Assembly: GCA_963573385.1 (NCBI GenBank)
Contig: CAUYLG010044354.1
Location: 17,712-81,711 of the forward strand
Direction: 5' to 3'
Source of the DNA: Cacajao melanocephalus
Taxonomy: Eukaryota; Chordata; Mammalia; Primates; Pitheciidae
DNA length: 64,000 nt
The notes below the pieces were generated by a model. That model was not told the origin of the DNA and searched no databases. It saw only the letters and a program-made list of their open reading frames with translations. The position numbers and the translations under genes were made by a program. The number at the start of each line of letters is the position of its first letter. Position 1 is the stretch's first letter. Below, one piece after another: positions 1-12,665 of the stretch.

Positions 1-555
1 TTAAAACAGAACTACCATTCAACCCAGCAATCCCACTACTAGTATATATATCTTAGAGAAAATAAATTGTTCGCCAAAAGGCACGTGCACGCGATGTTTA
101 TCACAACACTATTCACAATATCAAAGACGTGTCAACCTCGGTGCCCACTAACAGTGGATTGCATAAGAAAAAGGTGGTACATATACATCATGGAATACTA
201 CACAGCTATAAAAAGAATAAAAATTTCTCTTTCATAGAAACACAGATGCAGCTGGAGGCCATTATCCTAAGCAAATTAACATAAAAACAGAAAACCAAAT
301 ACCACATGCTCTCACCCATGAGAACTGAACGATGAGTAGATATGGACATAAAAATGGTAACAATAGACACTGGGGATTACAGGAGAGGGGAAGGATGGAC
401 AGGGGCAAGGGTTGAAAAACTAACTATTGGGTACTATGCTTCATACCAGAGTAATGGGGTTGATTGCATCCCAAATCTCAGCATCATGCAAAATACCCAT
501 GTGACAAACCTGCGTATGTACCCCCGAATCTAAAATAAAAGTTTAAATGATCAAA
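1..555 (+). mobile_element. L1 3' end (LINE-1), left side outside window
   Basis: The text follows the 3' end of L1: a remnant of the ORF2 end (CATGGAATACTACACAGC, the camera-shy 'ME-YY' coding block), then the 3' UTR ending in a short A-rich tail near 535-555. Many substitutions and stops show it is long dead. The element starts before base 1. Confidence 0.85.
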
Positions 556-768
556 AAACAAACAGAAAAGATATTTGAAAAATATTTGTATTATTAATAT
601 AAACCCATGTTACGATGATAAAACATTTTGCCAATAAAAATAATTTTGACTTGAAAAAAATGAAATGGAATGATAGTCTACAGACTTGTGATAATTCCTG
701 AAGCCTCTGGAAAATATAATAAATTTTAAAAATAAGATTTAATGATTTTTCTTAAAAAAACACAAATA

Positions 769-1090
<322 letters not shown>

Positions 1091-2675
1091 ATAAAGGAAT
1101 GAATTGATGAATAAGTAAATAACTTCAGAAAAAATGAATAAAAACAAGAAATATTAATTTTTGTATAAAATTAAGAATTTTATAAAATAATATAAAAAGT
1201 AATATTATTCCCTAGTTTTCTCCCAACAAATTTTCAAACTTAGAAAAACAATTATATTTGGCTGTGTACCAACTGAAGCCTATAAGCCTCGGCTATTTTT
1301 TTAAGACCAGACCTCCCTTTCATCTCAGTCTGAGGTGCATGAGGCTTTTAATATGAAATCACTTTCCATTCAGTCCAAAGCTTCCTTGTTGCTGATGAAT
1401 GTCATACATAATGAAAGATTATATCCATTTATCCTCAGCAGTAAATCATTTATCACACAAGGGAGATATATTATTGTGAATTCTGATCAAAGCTGCCCAC
1501 TTCCTTTAGCTGGCAGAAATGTTGCACCCTGTTAGTTGATTGTACAATATCCTGGGAGAAACAGGGAAAATTAGGCTGTTGAATGAGGGTTTGGCAACTC
1601 TAGGGGTTTCTAAAATGCCTTTTAGAAAAATCATGTTTCATGTAGAACCTTCTATCATCCAGGCATGTGAACTGTAAAATTCTTATTTTGCCTCCTTCAC
1701 TTAATTAAATCAGAAAGCTGTGCGACTTTTTGCAGCTTGCTCTGTGATGTCTGCAAACAGATTCCTGAATGACATCCTGTGGACACTTTGCCCCCTTTCT
1801 TAGAGAGACAATAATTATTACCACTTCTTTTTGAAGCATGCTGTGAGTGATTTTATCAGTTGTTTGCTAATGATCTGTCTCTCCTTTATAATGTCAATCA
1901 TAAGGATGCCTTTTAAATACGATTTATCTCCCAGATTTATTTTCTTTTCACTCTTCCTGATGAAGCTATGTACTGTTTTGCTTCAGGGAATCACCCACAC
2001 AACCCAGGCAGAGAAGGCTGACCTCTTTGATCTCTCGTATATAACACACTCTCTCCTTTTGAGAACAGAGCTTTCCAAAAAGGACATTACCGCCCTCCAG
2101 ATGAGTCTCTTCTTGTGTTTTATCTGTGATTTTAGGTTATCATTGCCCTCTGTTACACATCTGTATTCACTGCTTTTCAAATTCAATAGCATGTAAGAGC
2201 CTCAGTATTAAAATTATCCCAAGTCAAGTGAGATGCAGAATGAAGCAGGAACAATAGGACCTTTCTTCCTTCCCACTTGTGTTTCTGGCAAGCATGCTGG
2301 TATGGTTTATTCAGACTTTATGCAAAGCTTTAGCAGGCAATTCACCAAATCAAGTCAGAAACCTGCACCCAACATTTATAAACAACATTACTTCATTGAT
2401 CATCACCACATTCTTGAAGTAGCCTTTCAGTGCTTTGGCTTTTTAAGAAGTCAGTGTTGAAATTCATATTCTGCTCTTGCAGACTGTGTGAGCTCACTAT
2501 ATCCCTTGTGTGGTGTATAGAGGAAGTGTAATTTTCGCCAAGTGGCTTATCCTTAAAACAAGAGACAGCTAAATTGATCAGAATGGGATATCGTTATAGC
2601 AAAAAGAGGATACATTAAACTTGAGGTGTTCCTGTTAATAGTTCTTACTACCCTGACTATTCAGATTATTGCATT
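1091..2675. other. Unassigned intronic sequence
   Basis: AT-rich sequence with no repeat family I can name. A 121-codon open frame at 1831-2196 (+) is overlapped by an antisense frame, shows no recognisable domain and is probably chance. Confidence 0.5.
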
Positions 2676-2683
2676 CCTACATA

Positions 2684-2863
2684 GGTAAGATTGACGGATT
2701 TAGCAAATAAAATACAATACACCTGTTCAAGTCTGAATTGCAGATTAACAATGAATGCAATTTTAGTATAAGTATGTCCCAAATATTGCTTTTAGGACAC
2801 ACATAAAAAATTGTTTATCTGAAATTCAGATTTGAACAGGTGGACTGTATTTTACCTGGCAAC
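2684..2863. mobile_element. Palindromic non-autonomous DNA transposon (MER53-like)
   Basis: The left half (gatttagcaaataaaatac ... cagattaacaatgaatgc) is the approximate reverse complement of the right half (gtttatctgaaattcag ... tgtattttacctggcaac). The middle reads tatgtcccaaatattgc. The 8-bp direct repeat CCTACATA flanks it at 2676-2683 and 2864-2871, as expected of a hAT-type element. The family name is from memory. Confidence 0.75.
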
Positions 2864-2924
2864 CCTACATATAATAGAATTCACGTTCTAATCTTTGCTA
2901 GTCTGCAGATGTTAGGTTCCCCAG

Positions 2925-3295
2925 CTTGGTAACTCCCATGAACTGAATTGCACTGCTCCTACTCCACTATTCACATGTTGAAGCCCTAACTCTCAATGAG
3001 ACTGTATTTGGAAATATGGTTTTTAGGAGAAAGTTAAGGTTAAATGAGGTCACAAGGGTGGGGGCTTAATCCTGTAGCACTGTGGGCATATAAAAAGAGA
3101 CAGAGAGTCTCTCTTAGGTGAGGATGCAGTAAGAAGGTGGGATCTGCAACCCAAGGAGAGAGCCCTCATCAGAACCCAATCATGCTGGCACCTGGTCTTG
3201 GACTTACAGTCTCCAGAAATTTGAGAAACTATCTGTTGTTTAAGCCACCCAGTCCATGGTATTTTGTTATAACAGCCCAAGTTGATTTAAATAGT
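2925..3295 (+). mobile_element. MaLR solo LTR, MLT1-like
   Basis: The order of phrases ttgaagccctaactc, gaggtcacaagggtggggg, gagccctcatcagaaccc, cttggacttacagtctcc and ttgtttaagccacccag follows an old MaLR-type LTR. No second copy or internal region is adjacent, so it is read as a solo LTR. Ends are approximate. Confidence 0.7.
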
Positions 3296-3372
3296 AACTT
3301 TAGGATGTCTTACTAGGGCACAGTTTTATTTTTCTTGCTGAACTGAGAGCTAACAAGCATGGTCATTACCTT

Positions 3373-3741
3373 TGATATGGTTTGGCTGTATCCCCATCCA
3401 AATCTTATCTTGAATTATAACTTCCACAATTCCCACCTGTCATGGGAGGGACCCAGAGGAAGGTAATTGAATCATGAGGGGCCGGTCTCTCCCGTGCTGT
3501 TCTTCTGATAGCGAACAGGTCTCACAAGATCTGATGGATTTAAAAACCGGAGTTGCTCTGCCCAGGCTCTCTTTTTCCCTGCTGCCATCCATGTAAGATG
3601 TGACTTGCTCCTTCTTGCCTTCCACCATGATTATGGGCCTTTCCAGCCATGTAGAACTGTAAGTCCATTAAACCTCTTTCTTTTGTAAATTGCCCCATCT
3701 CAGGTATGCCTTTATCAGCAGAGTGAAAATGGACTAGTACA
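3373..3741 (+). repeat. 5' LTR of the THE1/MST provirus
   Basis: The LTR starts TGATATGGTTTGGCTG and ends GGACTAGTACA. An ATTAAA polyadenylation-type signal lies at 3667-3672. Confidence 0.93.
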
Positions 3742-5271
3742 GTAAATTGTTACCAGTAGAGTGGAACACAAAAGATACCTGAAAATGTGGAAATAACTTT
3801 GGAACTGGGTAACAGGCAGAGGATGGAATGGTTTGGAGGGCTTAGAAGTAGACAGGAAAATGTGGGAAAGTTTGGAACTTCCTAGAGACTTGTTAAATGA
3901 CTTTAACAAAAGTGCTGATAGTGATATAAAAAATAAGGTCCAGGTTGGGAACTATAGCAAAGGTGACTCTTGTTATGTTTTAGCAAAGAGACTGGTGGCA
4001 TTTTGCATTTCCCTAGAGATTTGTACAACTTTGAACTTGAGAGAGATGATGTAGGGTATCTGGCCGAAGAAATTTCTAAGCAGCAAAGCATTCAAGAGGT
4101 GACTTGGGTGCTATTAAAGGCATTCAGTTTTAGAAGGGAAGCAGAGCATAAACGTTCAGAAAATTTGCAGCCTGACAATGCAATAGAGAAGAAAATTCCA
4201 TTTTCTGAAAAGAAAGTCAAGCTGGCTGCAGAAATTTGCATAAGTAAAAAGAGCCAAATGTTAATCCCCAAGACAATGGGGAAAATGTCTCCAACGCATG
4301 TCAGAGGTCTTCACAGCAGCCCCGCCCATCACAGGCCTGGAGGCCTGGGAGAAAAAAATGATATTGTTGGCCGGGCCTAGTGCCCCTTTGCTGTGTATAG
4401 ATGCATCCCAGCCACTCTAGCCATTACTAAAAGGGGCCAAGGTACAGCTCAGATCATGGCTTCAGAGGGTGCAAGCCCCAAGCTTGGCAGACTCCAGGTG
4501 GTGTTGAGCCTGTGGTGCACAAAAGTCAAGAATTGAAGTTTGGAAACCTCCACCTAGGTTTCAGAGGATATGTGGAAATGCCTGGATATTCAGGCAGAAG
4601 TTTGCTGCAGGGGCAGGACACTCATGGAGAACCTCTGCTATGGCACTGCAGAAGGGAAATGTGGGGTTGAAGCCCCCCCACAGAGTCTGTACTGGGGCAC
4701 TGCCTAGTGGAGCTGTGAGAAGATGACCACCATCCTCCAGACCCCAGAAAATGGTAGATCCACTGACAACTTGCACTGTGCACCTGAACAAGTCACAGAG
4801 ACTCAATGCCAGCCCAAGAAAGCAGCCAGGAGGGAAGCCGTACCCTGCAAAGCCACAGAAGCCGAGCTGCCCAAGACCCTGGGAACTCACCTCTTGCATC
4901 AGTGTGACCCAGATAAGAGAGACGTGGAGTCAAAGGAGATTATTTTGGAGCTTTAAGATTTGACTGCCCTGCTGGATTTTGGACTTGCATAAGCCCTGTA
5001 CCCCCTTCATTTTGGCCAGTTTCTCCCATTTGGAACAACTGTGTTTACCTAACACCTGTACTCCCATTTTATCTAGGAAGTAATTAATTTGGTTTTGATT
5101 TTACAGTCTCATAGGAAAAAGGGACTTGCCTTGTCTCAGATGAGAAGTTGGATTGTGGACTTTTGAGTTAATGCTGAAATGAGTTAAGACTGGGTGACTG
5201 TAGGGAAGGCATGATTGGTTTTGAAATGTGAGGACATGAGATTTGAGACTCCAGAGGGGCTAGGAGTGGAA

Positions 5272-5642
5272 TAATATGGTTTGGCTGTGACCCCACCCAT
5301 ATCTCATCTAAAATTGTAACTCATACAATTCCCACATGTCATGGGAAAGGCCCAGTGGGAGGTTAATTGCATCATGGGGGTTGATCCTTCCTGTGCTGTT
5401 CTCATAATAGTGAATGGGTCTCACAAGATCGATGGTTTTGAAAATGAGAGTTTCCCTACACAAGCTCTTTTTGCCTGCTGCCATCCATGTAAGATGCAAC
5501 TTGCTTCTCCTTGCCTTCTGCCATGATTGTGAGGCTGGACTCCCCAGCTATTTGGAACTGTGAGTCCATTAAACCTCTTTTTTTAGTAAATTGTCCAGTC
5601 TCGGATATGTCTTTATCAGCAGCGTTAAAACAGACTAATACA
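5272..5642 (+). repeat. 3' LTR of the THE1/MST provirus
   Basis: The LTR starts TAATATGGTTTGGCTG (first dinucleotide mutated from TG) and ends CAGACTAATACA. It is clearly diverged from the 5' LTR. ATTAAA lies at 5578-5583. Confidence 0.93.
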
Positions 5643-5647
5643 ACCTT

Positions 5648-6737
5648 TCTAATCTGGACATGTCAGTCAATTACTATTCTAATTCTGAGCAAGTAGAGAC
5701 AAGTGAAGGAATCTCCCAATGGTTGGCCCTTAAACATCATATTCTGTGATTGGCTAATTTCTCAATTTTGACATCATAAATCAGAACAATGAAGAGAAAT
5801 CATGAGGGGTAGATATGACAATGACCCAGCCCATTATTGGCTGAAAAATATTAAAGGCACTGATGGGAACATTTAATTAACTAGAGAAATAGGGGAAGAT
5901 AGCCTGACCTCTGACTTTGCTGTTAGAATCTAAATTATCTACCTAAATTATCTAATTAGTAGATGTATTTACAAGGAATACGGGCAGTGTTTGTGTGTGT
6001 GTGAGGGTATGCATGTGCGCAAAGATACACAGAGCATGCACCAAATTAAGACTCAGTAACACCATTTAGAAAGGAGCACCTGAGACTTCTGAGAGGTTAA
6101 TCACAGGTCTCCATCACCCTTCTAAGTGGCAGAATTGGAGAGCATCCTGCAGCCAAAAGACATGCCTTTTCCTCCATAACTGGCTACCTACCTTGAGAAC
6201 TAGAATCTTACATTTTTTACCATAGATCTACTAAGAAATCAGTAACAGTGCATTTCCTCAAATTGACATCAAGCAAAATTTCATCCATCTTCTAACAACC
6301 TGTCATTGTTACTCCCCCAAACCTTTTCTTCTTCATAAGGGCAATTTTTATTTTATTACCTCTGGTATGATATTAATTATAAAGACTTTCTTCCAGGAGG
6401 CCACCATATTATTCTCTTATTTACCTTCTTATATTAAAAATAGATGATTTTTCATACCAGATGTGGTAAAATCAAAGCTAAGTTAGCTAGAATGGGTGAT
6501 TCTTCCCACATTGCTGCTCTGGAGAATATCGCTATGCACCCTGAAATGTACAGGGTATTCATGCCCATGTTAGGTGTTTTATTTTTGTTAATGAGGTGGT
6601 GAGGTTGAGGTGAAACTCATGACTAAGTAGAGGTAGAAATCTCTATAAAGACCAAATGTTTATTCAGACTGATGTGAGAACACCTCAGTCTCTGATTCTC
6701 CAAGAACAAATGTGTCATAATTAGAAGTAAAATATTG
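5648..6737. other. Unassigned intronic sequence
   Basis: Apart from a short GT run near 5990-6003, I see no repeat or gene here. Confidence 0.5.
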
Positions 6738-7022
6738 AGACCGGCGCGATGGCTCATGCCTGTAATCTCAGCCCTTTGAGAGACTGAGATGGGCAGATCA
6801 CGAGGTCAGATGTTTGAGACCATCCTGGCCAGCATGGTGAAACCCTGTCTCTACTAAAACTACAAAAATTAGCTGGATATGGTAGTGCTTGCCTGTAATC
6901 CCAGTTACTGGGGAGACTGAGGCAGGAGAATCGCTTGAACCTGGGAGACAGAGATTGCAGTAAGCCGAGATCGTGCCACTTCAACCTGGCCACAGAGCTA
7001 GATTCAGTCTGAAAAAAAAAAA
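6738..7022 (+). mobile_element. Alu SINE
   Basis: A dimeric Alu starts gaccggcgcgatggctcatgc and ends in an A run at about 7010-7022. The final monomer has small deletions. The open frame on the opposite strand (6754-7095) is an Alu artefact. Confidence 0.95.
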
Positions 7023-8040
7023 TGATGCGAATGGGTTGCTGTCTCCTGGGTACTAAAGGTGACCAACGAAGTGTGTGGGTAGCTGCTGGAAACAAGTCCC
7101 TGATACTCGATGCGTGGTTGAGAAGACTTTGTAGTTGAGCAACACCTTTGTTCTTATATTTTTTAACTCATCAAACTTGAACTCATTCTTTTTCTTTTCC
7201 TTCTTTATGGCTCAGATAGTGATATGCAGCACACCATGTGGATTTGGGCAAATGATTTTAAATTCACACCTAAAAACCACTGTAATTTTATGATGAATTG
7301 GCCTCCATCTACTTCTGAATTTAAACTTTGCTAAAAGGAAAATCCCTCCATTTTCTTAAAATTTAAGATACAATTCCATTAGCAAGAAACGTCAGAGTGA
7401 CATTTTGAGCAATGATTGCATCAGACAAAAAATTTATTATGTATTTGAAATCTATTGGAAAACCTATTTCCAACACATTGGAAAACCTTCAAGAGTTAGA
7501 AAGCAGCTGTTGCTCTGAAATTTAAAATAATCACATTTTAGATTCTTTCAATTGTAGTTAAAAGCATTCTGTTTTGCCTATAGCCAGTCTGTAGGTAATT
7601 TTAATACCAAGTGGTTAACTTAAAGATCTTCCTGTATTAATTAGTTTCCTTTTAAAATAAGAATTCTTAATTAAATTATCAATTGAGCAAAAGCAACCTT
7701 ATTCTTTAATCAATGTCACAATATTCTCCATAGTCACACTCAGACCTCAGTTTCTGTGATGAGTGGCTGGGGAAAGGAATGCGTTCTCCCACCATTAATA
7801 CCTTTTGAGCCAATAACTCTAGACTGTAGTTCCTTAGCTAAAAAAGTCTGGTCCACCCAGAACACACTTTGCATTCAGACTGAGGCCTTATTTGAAATTC
7901 TGGCTCCTAGATTTCCCATCTCCTTGACACTGGGCAATTCAGTTTTCCTTGCATGAGAATCCATCCTCTCTTTTTTGTTTGTTCGTTTTGGTTTTGGCTT
8001 TTAAATTGAGGGTTGTCTGCAGTTAAGAATTGTCACTGCA
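7023..8040. other. Unassigned intronic sequence
   Basis: AT-rich unique-looking intron. No recognisable gene or repeat. Confidence 0.5.
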
Positions 8041-8332
8041 GGCTGGGTGCAGTGGTTCATGTCTGTAATCTCAGCACTTTGGGAGGCTCAGGTGGGTGGA
8101 TCACTTGAGGTCAGAAGTTCGAGACCAACCTGGCCAACATGGTGAAACACTGTGTCTACTAAAAGTACAAAAATTAGCTGGGTATGGTGGCGCACGCATG
8201 TAGGGGGCTGAGGCAGGAGAATCACCTGAGCCCAGGAGGCGGAGGTTGCAGTGAGCCAAGATCATGCAACTGCACTCCAGCCTAGGTTACAGAGAGAGAC
8301 TCTATCTCAAAAAAAAAAGAAAGAAAGAAAAA
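8041..8332 (+). mobile_element. Alu SINE
   Basis: A dimeric Alu starts ggctgggtgcagtggttc and ends in an A-rich tail with GAAA units (8310-8332). A short internal deletion removes part of the right monomer (cgcatgtagggggctgagg). Confidence 0.95.
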
Positions 8333-8334
8333 AT

Positions 8335-8830
8335 GCCATGGGCCTTTAACCCATATTTCTCTAGTCCTTATCCAGCCCCAGCCCCTAGTAATCATCATTC
8401 TACTCTCTGCTTCAGGGAGTTCAACTTTTTTAGATTCCACATATAAGTGATAACATGTGGTATTTGTCTTTCTGTGCCTGGCTTACTTCACTTAATGTAA
8501 TACCTTTCAGGTTCGTTCATGTTGTCACAAATGACAGAATTTTCTTTTTTTCTCTAAAGCTGAAGACCATTCCATTGTGTATATGTAGATACCATATTTT
8601 ATTTATCTATTCATCTGTTGGTAAACATTTGGGTAGATTCTATTTCTGGGCTATTGTCAATGGTGTTGATATAAGTGTAGGATTGCAAATGTCTCTTCTA
8701 CATGCTAATTTTATTTCCTTTGGCTATATATCCAGTAGTGGGACTGCTTGATCATGTGGTAGTTCTATTTTAAATTTTCTGAGGAATCTCCATTCTGTGT
8801 TCCATATGACATTCTCACCACAAACAAGGT
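8335..8830 (-). mobile_element. L1 3' end (L1M-type)
   Basis: In + strand reading it gives the reverse complement of an L1 tail: gattccacatataagtgataac, then cattccattgtgtatatgtag, then ctggctatat-type phrases of the ORF2 end. It is heavily mutated. The open frame at 8455-8751 is antisense to L1. Confidence 0.85.
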
Positions 8831-9439
8831 AAGGTAATACATAGGTTAATTAACTTGATTTAGCCATTCCACATTGTATACATATTTCAAAACATCATGT
8901 TTTAAAACATTAGAACATCATGTTTTATATTACAAATATATGTAACTTTTATGTCAATAAAAAAAGAAATGTCATTATCATTCTTTAGTGACAATTCTCC
9001 TGAAAAGTCTTCTTACTCATAGTTGATGAGTGTGTTTTAAATTACAAAGCTCAGGAAGTATGCCTTTAAATCAGATCAGTATCTGTGACATGGTTTGTTG
9101 AGAACATTTTTAGATTGGGCAATAATTTACAAATTTAGGTCTTTGATTTTTAAAATAATTCATGGCTTTAGTTCACGATATTTGGGCCATATTTTTAAAT
9201 CCTAATCTTGGGAAAGGTGGCTGGATATATGGCAATTTATGTCTTCACTGAATTTCCATACAGAATGGCAGAAGGTACCACAGATAAAACCAATGCTTTA
9301 GGTCAAGCCCGGTTGAGTTTGCATGTAGTTCAAATTCTTACTGGCTGTGTGGTTTTGGGGAAAGATAATTAACCTTTCTCAATCTCTGTTTCTTCAGTTG
9401 AAAAGTGGGTATGATGCTTTCAAATTCAAATAATACTAA
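8831..9439. other. Unassigned intronic sequence
   Basis: AT-rich. A near-repeat of aaacatcatgttttaaaac occurs around 8888-8930. Nothing else recognised. Confidence 0.45.
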
Positions 9440-9610
9440 AAACTGACATTTATTGAATGCTTACCATGTACCACAGATACTGTATCATTTACTCCTAATG
9501 ATAAATCCATGGGGAGGCTACTGTTGTCTCCATTTTACAGATATAGAAAGGAGGCACAGAAAGGCAGAGCAGCCAGGCTACAAAACCAGGCAGAGCTCCA
9601 GATCACCTTG
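9440..9610 (-). mobile_element. MIR SINE
   Basis: The sequence tttattgaatgcttaccatg, then ccattttacagatatagaaagg, then gcagagctccagatc matches the reverse complement of MIR. It is heavily diverged, as expected of a mammal-wide repeat. Confidence 0.75.
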
Positions 9611-11168
9611 CCTTTCAAATGTAAAGTTGAAATGCCAGACCATCTTTTCATTTTCCCCAAGCAAGGACTGACACTGAGGCTCAGGAGAACCAGCAGAAGA
9701 TAGAGAAGAATACCTGGAGGGTTTGTTCCTTTCTCAATTCAGCCTTTAATAGGCCCTGTTGAATTGGCACATGTGTATATTACTGACCAAGTGTCTATTT
9801 TCCTGTAACACCAAAAAGTAAAGGCCATTATTTTCCCTATGAATAAAAGTTGTTACGGTCAGGAAGCAAACCATATAGTTTGTCTACAACCATATCCCTT
9901 GTGAAGCTAATTGATTTTGGCTAGTAAAAACTATATGTCTAAAATCAAGGTTCAAAGAATAAAGTGTGTATACCTTCTATAGCATTTATAAAGAGACCAG
10001 GAACTATGCAGAGATTGAAGCAAACATTTGAACATATTTGTATTCTTCATATAGTTGTCTATATAAATTCTATGAAATCCATTTTTGTAGATACAGTGAA
10101 TTCTTCTCTAGGCATAAAAATGACTAAAATACAATTGTATAATGTCAGCTACCTGCACTTGTTTTTCTCCTTCCTGATACCATCTCATATTTTTTTTGGC
10201 TGAAACTGAGAAACAAAGATATTAAATAATTTTCCTAAAATATACCCATACAACTAAATGAAATCCATAATGTAAATCAACCCTCTTAATCATCATGCTA
10301 TTAATGAGGAAGACAGGTGCTGAGCAACCATATGTTGACTGGGCTATCTCTGTAGATAATCAAGTCCCTAAGAATGAAGACAGAGTAGAAACGGAGAATG
10401 TGAAAGTGAAGCAGTAATAACACCTTCTATCAATGAGTAAATGACCAGAAAATCCATAGATGCAGAAAAAGAAAATAGCACACTTCCTTCAACAGAACCA
10501 TGTTAGAATTGCTTGTTTTTGTTATTTGTCTTGTTTTGTTTTCCTAACAAGAGAAAGAAGGAGAAATTGAAGAATGATCTGGAAATGTAGGAGGGGCTAT
10601 TGATCACAACGGGAGGTTCAATTTTCACTCATTGTCATATAACTTAGTTGTTATTCAGAAAATAGGCTGAAAGACACTGGCAGATGAAAATTGTGGAGGT
10701 GGGAATGTTCTGAAGTTATCGGTGTAGCCTGGATAATCACTTTTAGCTGGCAAAAAGATGACCATTTCTACAGGAACATCAGCAAGTGAGTGACCTATTA
10801 TATAAGTCTCTTTCTTAGGGTCCTCTACATCCAGCCCAGGTGATATGTTGATCAATCTGCTTTACCACACCAGGCAAAACAAGTACTGAATTCACCCAGT
10901 GATCACAGATCTCATATTGTCTCATCCTTGCTGGTAGTATTCTTTTTTCCTTGGCTTAATTACTGCCTTTTAAAACTCTTCACTTAAGCCAGCCACTAGG
11001 CTTTTCCTTGGGTACAATGCAGAAGAGGAAAACAATGATAGAAGTGGGTGCTTGTTATTTTGGGTACAGCTGGACGGGTGGGATGGGTGAGGGCAAAGCT
11101 CCAAGGATGTCAAGAGTAGAAACGGTGACGTCTGCATTTGAAGCTATACAACTCCCTGCGCAACCAAG
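9611..11168. other. Unassigned intronic sequence
   Basis: No gene or repeat recognised. Short open frames here lack any domain. Confidence 0.45.
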
Positions 11169-11243
11169 TGAGTGAAGCTTCGAAAGCAATGCCAGTAAAA
11201 AAGTAACACAATATCAACTTAGTTAAGGCAAGATTCTCTGTGG
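11169..11243 (+). repeat. Short dispersed duplicate, copy A
   Basis: This about 75-bp segment (agtgaagcttcgaaagcaat ... cttagttaaggcaagatt) resembles 12117-12163 joined to 12682-12707. Copy B is interrupted by an L1. It may be a local duplication or two pieces of one unnamed old repeat. Confidence 0.6.
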
Positions 11244-11517
11244 ACAAGGAAAGGCCTTCAGCCTCTATTTGGCCCTGAGGCTGATCGAGAGAGACCTTTG
11301 CTAATACTTCAGTTGGGCTCAGAAAGACTCCTGCCCTCTCCCTGAGATTGGCCAGTAGGCAATCTCTCTTATTCTGTGTTTTCTTACCATCTCTTCCACT
11401 TTTTATCTGTTCTACTCTTTTGTGCACGTGGTCTCTTCAACTATGCCCTTCCCCACAGCCTTTTAAATGTGGAAATAAACAAAACAAATAACATGATCAA
11501 GGACTTACTAGTTTCCA

Positions 11518-11806
11518 GGCCAAGTGTGGTGGCTCACACCTGTAAACCCAACCCTTTGGGAGGCCAAGACAGGAGACTTGCTTGAGACTAGGAATTTGAG
11601 AGACCAGCTTAGGCAACACAGGAAAACCCCCCTCTAGGAAAAAATTTTTAAAAATTAGCTGAGTATGGTGTTGCACACTTGTAGTTTCAGCTACTCAGGA
11701 GGCTGAGGCTGGAGGATCCCTTGAGTCCAGGAGGTCAAGACTGCAGCTAGCCACTGCACTCCAGCCTGGACAATAGAGTAAGACTGGGTCTCAAAAAAAA
11801 AAAAAG
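11518..11806 (+). mobile_element. Alu SINE (older, J-like)
   Basis: A diverged dimeric Alu starts aggccaagtgtggtggctc and ends in an A run. Flanks ACTAGTTTCCA and ACTGGTTTCCA are a target duplication with one mismatch. Confidence 0.93.
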
Positions 11807-12116
11807 TTCACTGGTTTCCAGTGTAACAACTCCTTTATCTCAGAGTAGATGTATACATAGAATTGGAGGCTATTTTTTTTAAAAATTACAATGTCATAGC
11901 TCTTGTGAATGGAGTTTACTGGTGTGGTTATGTCATTGTGGATAATGATTTTCTCGTTTTTTTACACAATGTTTATCAACTTTGACTATGCTTCCTGTCC
12001 TGAGCATGCTCCCTGTTTTGCAAAACAACTGGGGAACACTGAGATTTTTCATGTAATTCCTGTGATGCCAAGCTTCTAAGGGATAAAGAAATACAAAGAA
12101 CAGTGAATGGACAGAT
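11807..12116. other. Unassigned intronic sequence
   Basis: No gene or repeat recognised. Confidence 0.4.
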
Positions 12117-12163
12117 TGAGTGGGGCTTTGAAAGCAATGCAGAGTAAAAAGATAATAGAATAT

Positions 12164-12665
12164 ATACTATAAAGACACATGCACACATATGTTTATTGCA
12201 GTACTATTTACAATAGCAAAGACTTGGAACCAACCCAAATGCCCATCAATGATAGACTGGATAAAGACAATGTGGCACATATACACCATGGAATACTATG
12301 TAGCCATAAAAAAGAATCAGTTCATGTCCTTTGCAGGGACATGGATGAAGCCAGAAATCGTCATTCTCAGTAAGCTAACACAGGAACAGAAAACCAAACA
12401 CCATGTGTTCTCACTCATAAGTGACAGTTGAACAGTGAGAACACATGGACACAGGGAGGTGATCATCACACACTGGGGCCTGTCAGGTTGACGGCAAGGG
12501 AAGGGAGAGCATTAGGACAAATACCTAATGCATGTGGGGTTTAAAACCTGGATGTCATGTTGGTGGGTACAGCAAACCACCGTGGCACATGTATACCTAT
12601 GTAACAAACATGCATGTTCTGCACATCATATATCCCAGAGCTTAAAGTAAAAATTTTTAAAAAAG
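12164..12665 (+). mobile_element. 5'-truncated L1 (L1PA/L1PB-type 3' end)
   Basis: It holds the last part of ORF2 and the L1 3' UTR ending near cttaaagtaaaaatttttaa. A perfect 16-bp direct repeat, AAAGATAATAGAATAT, flanks it at 12148-12163 and 12666-12681, showing target-primed insertion of a truncated copy. About 70 codons of the ORF2 C-terminus remain readable from 12189 ([21 protein letters not shown]). It cannot move: it lacks the promoter, ORF1 and the ORF2 enzyme domains. Confidence 0.95.
12189..12431 (+). pseudogene. L1 ORF2 C-terminal remnant
   Basis: The open frame reads the extreme C-terminus of LINE-1 ORF2 ([12 protein letters not shown], then [14 protein letters not shown], then [13 protein letters not shown]). 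There is no catalytic domain. The ORF2 start is absent because the element is 5'-truncated. Confidence 0.9.

Larger units (their letters stand above)
3373..5642 (+). mobile_element. Complete MaLR provirus, THE1/MST type
   Basis: Two same-strand LTRs (3373-3741 and 5272-5642) enclose about 1.5 kb of internal sequence. The 5-bp sequence ACCTT lies on both sides (3368-3372 and 5643-5647), a perfect target duplication. The internal part holds no intact gag, protease or polymerase; this non-autonomous class is thought to have been mobilised by ERVL. A 136-codon frame at 3970-4380 is a decayed internal remnant. The element is in the same orientation as NRG3. Confidence 0.93.

Noticed and set aside
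1831..2196. 121-codon open frame, + strand
   Set aside because: No domain, overlapped by an antisense frame, no splice or promoter context; probably chance.
3970..4380. 136-codon open frame
   Set aside because: It lies in the internal region of the MaLR provirus and is a decayed retroelement frame, not a host gene.
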